From positions 1-15,520 of the forward strand of contig VMFH01000005.1 of assembly GCA_007375925.1 (NCBI GenBank): a stretch of DNA of 15,520 bases, in the 5' to 3' direction. Position numbers and translations under genes: made by a program. Positions 11,567-15,520 of this stretch are shown piece after piece (the stretch's first letter is position 1; the number at the start of each line of letters is the position of its first letter). A model generated the notes under the pieces. The model was not told the origin of the DNA. It did no database searches and saw only the letters and a list, made by a program, of their open reading frames with translations. This DNA is from Parcubacteria group bacterium Gr01-1014_72. Its GTDB lineage: Bacteria > Patescibacteriota > Minisyncoccia > Phycocordibacterales > VMFH01.

Positions 11567-12781
11567 TCACTCATACCGCAGGGCCTCAATCGGGTCCTTC
11601 TTCGCTGCCTGCCGCGCCGGATAGATGCCGAAGAGAATCCCGGTGAGTGCCGCCACAGCGACCGCGAGGAAAATGGCCGTCGGCGGGAGAGCGAAGAACC
11701 ACCCCGTCGGGAGAACTCGCGAGAGAATAAAATACAAGAGAACGACGAGCGAGGAGCCGAGGAGTATTCCAACAACGCCGCCCATGGAAGTGAGCATCAC
11801 CGCCTCAAGGAGGAACTGCTCTGTGATATCGCGGCTGTTCGCGCCGAGCGCCTTGCGGAGCCCGATCTCTCTTGTGCGCTCCGCGACCGCAACGAGCATG
11901 ATGTTCATGATGCCGATGCCGCCGACGAGGAGCGAGATGGACGCGACGGCCGTGAGAAAAACAGTCATGATGGAAGTGATGTCGCCAAGCAAAGACAGCG
12001 CGTCTTCCTGTGTGCGCACCGTGAAGTCGTCTTTTGACGGATCGGTAATGCGATGCGTCTGCCGAAACACCGACGTTACGCGCGATACCACATAGGAAAT
12101 GTTGTAATCGGGATGCGCTTGAATGAGGAGCACATTGTAGTAATCAATCCCGAGGAGCTGCTTCTGCGCCACGGTAATCGGAATAATCACCAGATTGTCC
12201 TGATCAACCCCGAACGGGCCGATACCTTCTTTTCCAAGCTGATGAATAGTTTTACCGACTGGGTCGCGTTCTCCGAAGAGGGTCTTCGCGATGGTACCCC
12301 CGATGACCGCAACCCGATTGAAAGAGAGAACGTCACTCTCTTTGAAGGCGGCTCCGCGCGCTATTTCGAGATCGCGGACCAAAAAGAAATCGGCTGTTGT
12401 CCCCTCAAACGTCACGGTCGTGTCGTTATTCTCAAACACCACCTTCGCCTGTCCCCGAACTTCCGGAGCGGTACGGAGCACACTCCCCTCGCGTGAGAGC
12501 GCATCCGTATCTTGCGCGGTAAGCGTCTTAACCACGACACCCTGCACCGAGGGAGGCGACGAGAACCGCGAACCCTTTGTCGCCCCGGGCACAATAAAAA
12601 TAAGATTGGAGCCGATACCCTGTACTTGATTGAGGAGGAGCTTCGTCGCGGAGGTCCCGATAGAGAGGAGGAGTATAACCGAGGTGATGCCGATAACAAT
12701 CCCGAGCATGGTGAGGAGAGAGCGGGCTCGCGCCTGCGTGATGCCTCTCCATGATGTTTGAATGACGTCCCGTATACGCAT
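11567..12781 (-). CDS. MacB-like ABC transporter permease
   Basis: The 404-residue protein has the MacB/FtsX topology: one N-terminal membrane helix (about 22-44, LLTMLGIVIGITSVILLLSI), a large extracytoplasmic domain (QVQGIGSNLIFIVPGATKGS onward), and three C-terminal helices. These hold the family motifs GGIGIMNIMLVAVAERTREI and GLRKALGA, ending in GIYPARQAAKKDPIEALRYE. It pairs with the ATPase upstream (nine-base gap) and the adaptor before that. In MacAB systems the ATPase drives conformational changes that push substrates such as peptides or lipoproteins out of the cell; the substrate here is unknown. The protein does not carry the fused ATPase seen in E. coli MacB, which is common in Gram-positive-type versions. 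Confidence 0.93.
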   Translation of the reverse strand: MRIRDVIQTSWRGITQARARSLLTMLGIVIGITSVILLLSIGTSATKLLLNQVQGIGSNLIFIVPGATKGSRFSSPPSVQGVVVKTLTAQDTDALSREGSVLRTAPEVRGQAKVVFENNDTTVTFEGTTADFFLVRDLEIARGAAFKESDVLSFNRVAVIGGTIAKTLFGERDPVGKTIHQLGKEGIGPFGVDQDNLVIIPITVAQKQLLGIDYYNVLLIQAHPDYNISYVVSRVTSVFRQTHRITDPSKDDFTVRTQEDALSLLGDITSIMTVFLTAVASISLLVGGIGIMNIMLVAVAERTREIGLRKALGANSRDITEQFLLEAVMLTSMGGVVGILLGSSLVVLLYFILSRVLPTGWFFALPPTAIFLAVAVAALTGILFGIYPARQAAKKDPIEALRYE

Positions 12782-12790
12782 AGATGTTGG

Positions 12791-13495
12791 TTACTTTGAG
12801 AGGCCCGCGCTCGCGTGCCCCGCGACTCTCTCGTCAGACGCAATACGACCGTCCTTCATAGTTACAAGCCTACGCCCGTAGCGAGCGGTATACGTTTCGT
12901 GTGTTACAAGAATGATGGTGTGCCCCTCCTCGTTGAGGCGGCGGAGAATTTCCATGACCTGCGCGCCTGATACAGAATCAAGATTCCCCGTCGGCTCATC
13001 GGCGCAGATGATGCTTGGCTTGCAGACGAGCGCGCGGGCGATCGCGACCCGCTGCTTCTCCCCGCCCGAGAGCGTGTTCGCTTTCAAGTGAAGCTTCTCG
13101 GTAAGGCCGACTGACAGGACGGCGGCCTCAATCGCCGCGCGGCGCTCCTCCGGATGGAGGGACGAATAGAGGAGCGGGAGTTCTACGTTTTCATACACCG
13201 ACATTCGCCCGAGAAGGTTGAATGCTTGAAAAACAAACCCGATCTCCTTGTTGCGGATCGCGGCGCGCTCTGCGTCTGAAAACGTCGCCGTGTCTCGTCC
13301 CCGAAAGCGGTACGTCCCGCGCGTCGGAGTGTCAAGGAAACTCACGAGGTGAAGAAGAGTTGATTTGCCCGAGCCAGAGGGCCCCATGATTGAAACAAAC
13401 TCCCCCGAGAGCACCGTAAGAGACACTCCCTGGAGTGCGCGCATCCCGAGCGCGCCGTCGCCATACACCCTCTCAACTGTCTGAAGTTCAATCAT
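12791..13495 (-). CDS. MacB/LolD-type ABC transporter ATPase
   Basis: The 234-residue nucleotide-binding subunit shows Walker A GPSGSGKST (38-46), Q-loop FVFQAFNLLG (87-96), signature LSGGEKQRVAIARAL (142-156), Walker B IICADEPTGNLD (162-173) and H-loop LVTHE (196-200). These are the typical pattern of the MacB/LolD/FtsE group. The start ATG at 13495 lies eight bases inside the 3' end of the adaptor gene, so translation is coupled; the longer open frame to 13657 is only overlap. It is expected to work as a dimer with the permease downstream. Confidence 0.95.
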   Translation of the reverse strand: MIELQTVERVYGDGALGMRALQGVSLTVLSGEFVSIMGPSGSGKSTLLHLVSFLDTPTRGTYRFRGRDTATFSDAERAAIRNKEIGFVFQAFNLLGRMSVYENVELPLLYSSLHPEERRAAIEAAVLSVGLTEKLHLKANTLSGGEKQRVAIARALVCKPSIICADEPTGNLDSVSGAQVMEILRRLNEEGHTIILVTHETYTARYGRRLVTMKDGRIASDERVAGHASAGLSK

Positions 13496-15059
13496 CGCTT
13501 CGCGCCCGAAGCCCGACAATCTCAACAGTGTCGCCCTCGGACAGTCCAGAAACAATCTCAACGGCGCCGTCGCTCCCGCGGCTCCCGACAACGACCGGCT
13601 TGAGCGTGCTCCTACGATCCGTAACGACACGCGCAAATGTCCCCTCGTCGTTCTCAATAAGCGCGACCCCCGGGAGCGTCAAAACGTCGCGTTTCTCGGC
13701 AGTTGCAATACGCAAGTTCGCGGTCAAGCCGCTCCGGATCCGTTCATCGGGAACATCCATCATGACGATGATGCGAAAATTGACGACGCCGTCAATGATT
13801 GTTTCTGCCGGATCTACAAACGAAACGGTCCCCAAAAACACCTCGCCCGGAAACGCGTCAAAAATAATTTCAACGAAGTCGTCGTCTGCGATGCGCCCGA
13901 TATCAACCTCCGGCACGTTCGCCTCAATCTCAAGCGCAGTAAGACCCGCCACGGAGATGAGAGGTGTGTATGCGGAAACACGTTCGCCTTCTGCTCCCTC
14001 CTCATCGGTAACCACACCTGTGAACGGAGCGCGCAGCGTCGCCTCGGCAATGTCATTCCTGATGGACGCGACGCTCGCCGCCGCTTTCGCGTACTCCGCC
14101 TCTTGTGCGGCGATTTCTTCCGAAGAACTTCCTGCTTGCGCCTTCGCGAGATTCTTTCCCTCAACGACAAATGCAGTGGATGCTTTGCGCCACGCGTCGT
14201 CCGATGAAGCGAGATTGACGAGCGCCGTATTGACCGACGTGCGCGCGGACAGAACGTCGTCCCGATACCCATCAACGGTCGTCTGCGAAGCTCCCGAGGA
14301 TGCGGTGAGTCTGTTCACAATCTCCGCGGCGATTTCAAGAAACGCCTGCACGGCGCGCAGGTCCCGGTACGTCTCTGTGACGGAGCGGGAAAGGTCGCCC
14401 TCCCCGAGGCGCTCCGAACGATCCCGCCACTGTATGAGAACATCTTCCATGAGAATTCGCCTCTCCAGAAATGCACGCGCAAGTTCTGTATCACTCACCA
14501 AAAAATTCACCTTCGGATTCATCGTTCGAGGATTACTCACAAACTGGTCAACCGCGGAGCGCACCGCGCCGTCCGAGCGGGTAAAGGCGTCTTTGAGGAT
14601 TACGGTGAGACTCTCGCGCGCCGTCGCGAGCGCAACCGCTCCCGCATTCTCCTTCGCCTCGGCGATGGCAAGATCCTCCTCGCGGGTGCCGCGCCGGAGT
14701 TCCGCGAGTTTTGCGGCGGCGGCGGCCTCTCCCGCAAGCGCCTCCGCGAGGCGGAGTTCGTCGGAACGGGTATCAAGCTTGATGAGCGCCTGTCCGCGGA
14801 CGACGCGATCGCCGATGGAGATGAAAACGCGTCGAATGGCGCCGCCGCGCTCAAACGAGAGCGCCGCGCGCTTCATCGGCTTCACCTTCCCCGTTACGCT
14901 CACCTCCTCAACAACGACGCCCCGCGTGACTACTGCTATTGACTCATCGTTCGAAGCGCGCTCCCGTGACCGCGAAAAGATGATTGCGCCAAAAACGCCG
15001 AGTACAAGGGCGGTGCCGATAAGCGGGTAGCGGTACTTTTTTGTGAACCGTTTCATCAT
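13488..15059 (-). CDS. MacA/HlyD-type adaptor (membrane fusion) protein
   Basis: The 523-residue protein has an N-terminal membrane anchor (about 11-29, YPLIGTALVLGVFGAIIFS). The first half of a biotinyl-lipoyl domain follows (VVVEEVSVTGKVKPMKRAAL, GGAIRRVFISIGDRVVRGQA), then a long Ala/Glu-rich helical hairpin (about 100-330). The second lipoyl half is ATLRAPFTGVVTDEEGAEGE, and the beta-barrel and membrane-proximal parts run to LPGVALIENDEGTFARVV and GLSEGDTVEIVGLRARSDD. It is longer than E. coli MacA, mainly in the helical hairpin. Patescibacteria generally lack a TolC-type outer membrane partner, so the hairpin presumably reaches into the cell wall. A long plus-strand frame over the same DNA is an antisense shadow. 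Start: ATG 15059 or the adjacent ATG 15056. Confidence 0.92.
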   Translation of the reverse strand: MMKRFTKKYRYPLIGTALVLGVFGAIIFSRSRERASNDESIAVVTRGVVVEEVSVTGKVKPMKRAALSFERGGAIRRVFISIGDRVVRGQALIKLDTRSDELRLAEALAGEAAAAAKLAELRRGTREEDLAIAEAKENAGAVALATARESLTVILKDAFTRSDGAVRSAVDQFVSNPRTMNPKVNFLVSDTELARAFLERRILMEDVLIQWRDRSERLGEGDLSRSVTETYRDLRAVQAFLEIAAEIVNRLTASSGASQTTVDGYRDDVLSARTSVNTALVNLASSDDAWRKASTAFVVEGKNLAKAQAGSSSEEIAAQEAEYAKAAASVASIRNDIAEATLRAPFTGVVTDEEGAEGERVSAYTPLISVAGLTALEIEANVPEVDIGRIADDDFVEIIFDAFPGEVFLGTVSFVDPAETIIDGVVNFRIIVMMDVPDERIRSGLTANLRIATAEKRDVLTLPGVALIENDEGTFARVVTDRRSTLKPVVVGSRGSDGAVEIVSGLSEGDTVEIVGLRARSDD

Positions 15060-15071
15060 AAAGGTGCGGGG

Positions 15072-15080
15072 AATATAGCA
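15072..15080 (-). promoter_or_regulatory. extended -10 promoter of the exporter operon
   Basis: On the minus strand TGCTATATT forms an extended -10 (TG-N-TATATT) ending 12 bases before the ATG at 15059. No good -35 and no Shine-Dalgarno are seen. The message would have only a few untranslated bases. Confidence 0.5.
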
Positions 15081-15129
15081 TAGACACGGCCACTTTCACA
15101 GACGCCGAAGTTCTGCAATACTAGTGCGC

Positions 15130-15520
15130 ATGCAGTGCATCATTCTCGCCGCGGGAGAGGGGGTCCGGATGCGACCGCTCACCCTCACGACGCCGAAGCC
15201 GCTCCTTCGGGTCTACGGCAAGCCGATCATTGATCACATACTTGATTCGCTGCCAAGCGCGGTGGACAGCGTTGTTCTCGTGGTTGGATACAGGCGAGAG
15301 GCGCTCATTCGGTACCTCGGCGCCTCACGCGGCGGGCGCAGACTGGAGTACATCGTTCAGGAGAAGCCGACTGGCACCGCAGACGCGCTTCTCAAGGCGC
15401 GCGAAAAACTCACCGGAGCGTTTCTCCTCCTCTATGCGGACGACCTGCACGATCCGGAGGGACTGCGGCGCCTCGCGGCGGGAAATCGCCTTGCGCTCCT
15501 CGCGGCAGAACATGAACACC
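15130..15520 (+). CDS. sugar-phosphate nucleotidyltransferase, N-terminal part
   Basis: The frame is open to the window edge (130 codons seen). It begins MQCIILAAGEGVRMRPLTLT, the nucleotide-binding loop of the RmlA/GlmU/GalU-like transferases, followed by TPKPLLRVYGKPIIDHIL and VVLVVGYRREALIRYL. QEKPTGTADALLKARE (base/sugar recognition) and LLLYADDLHDPEG with the metal-binding Asp pair come next. These enzymes join a sugar phosphate to an NTP to make nucleotide sugars for cell-surface glycans. Which sugar cannot be told from this part. The gene is divergent from the exporter operon. AATACT (15117-15122), seven bases before the ATG, with TTCACA 16 bases upstream of it, suggests a leaderless start. 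Confidence 0.88.
   Translation, partial: MQCIILAAGEGVRMRPLTLTTPKPLLRVYGKPIIDHILDSLPSAVDSVVLVVGYRREALIRYLGASRGGRRLEYIVQEKPTGTADALLKAREKLTGAFLLLYADDLHDPEGLRRLAAGNRLALLAAEHEH

Noticed and set aside
11567..12095. Plus-strand frames opposite the ABC permease
   Set aside because: They are Arg/Ser-rich antisense shadows without motifs.
13435..15030. 531-codon plus-strand open frame opposite the adaptor gene
   Set aside because: The translation is a low-complexity Ser/Arg/Ala/Thr-rich sequence with no family motifs. It is the antisense shadow of a GC-rich real gene with clear MacA/HlyD features.

Overview
The window looks like part of a Patescibacteria/CPR genome, most likely Parcubacteria. The evidence is compact, short versions of core genes, several genes with no Shine-Dalgarno and a -10 box just in front of the ATG, a PaaX-type regulator with a Cas2-like domain, a GxxExxY protein, SIMPL and DUF3105 membrane-anchored proteins, and rplK not followed by rplA. 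TGA is used as a stop throughout, so the code is the standard bacterial one. Identifications rest on reading motifs by eye; no database search was run.

Layout. 1-449 (minus): a continuous frame that reads as a Mur-ligase piece joined to a GlmS piece, probably an assembly chimera or a gene remnant. 594-2442 (minus): tmk and glyA, with an apparent one-base loss near the 3' end of glyA. 2519-3019 (minus): unknown protein. 3166-3937: a PaaX/Cas2-like regulator whose start lies in a near-palindrome, with a 44-bp perfect copy of the same palindrome behind it. 3944-6487: divergent dCMP deaminase-like gene (minus) and thyA-family / RibD-type DHFR / Dcd-dUTPase-family genes (plus), ending in a bidirectional terminator. 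6547-8130 (minus): secE, nusG, a GxxExxY cassette with inverted ends, and rplK. 8304-10026 (minus): SIMPL protein and folD. 10074-11473: two small unknown genes and a DUF3105 protein. 11567-15059 (minus): a MacAB-like exporter (adaptor, ATPase, permease). 15130-15520 (plus): start of a sugar-nucleotide nucleotidyltransferase, cut by the window edge.

Together, glyA, folD, thyA, DHFR, the deaminase, the Dcd-like enzyme and tmk make an almost complete thymidylate/one-carbon cycle. Two of these enzymes deviate at a key residue. The ThyA-family protein has Asp where thymidylate synthases have the uracil-recognising Asn, as dCMP hydroxymethylases do. The Dcd-like protein lacks the deaminase Glu and looks more like a dUTPase. 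This raises the possibility that thymidylate is made by methylating dCMP and then deaminating it. That route is an inference and needs biochemical proof.
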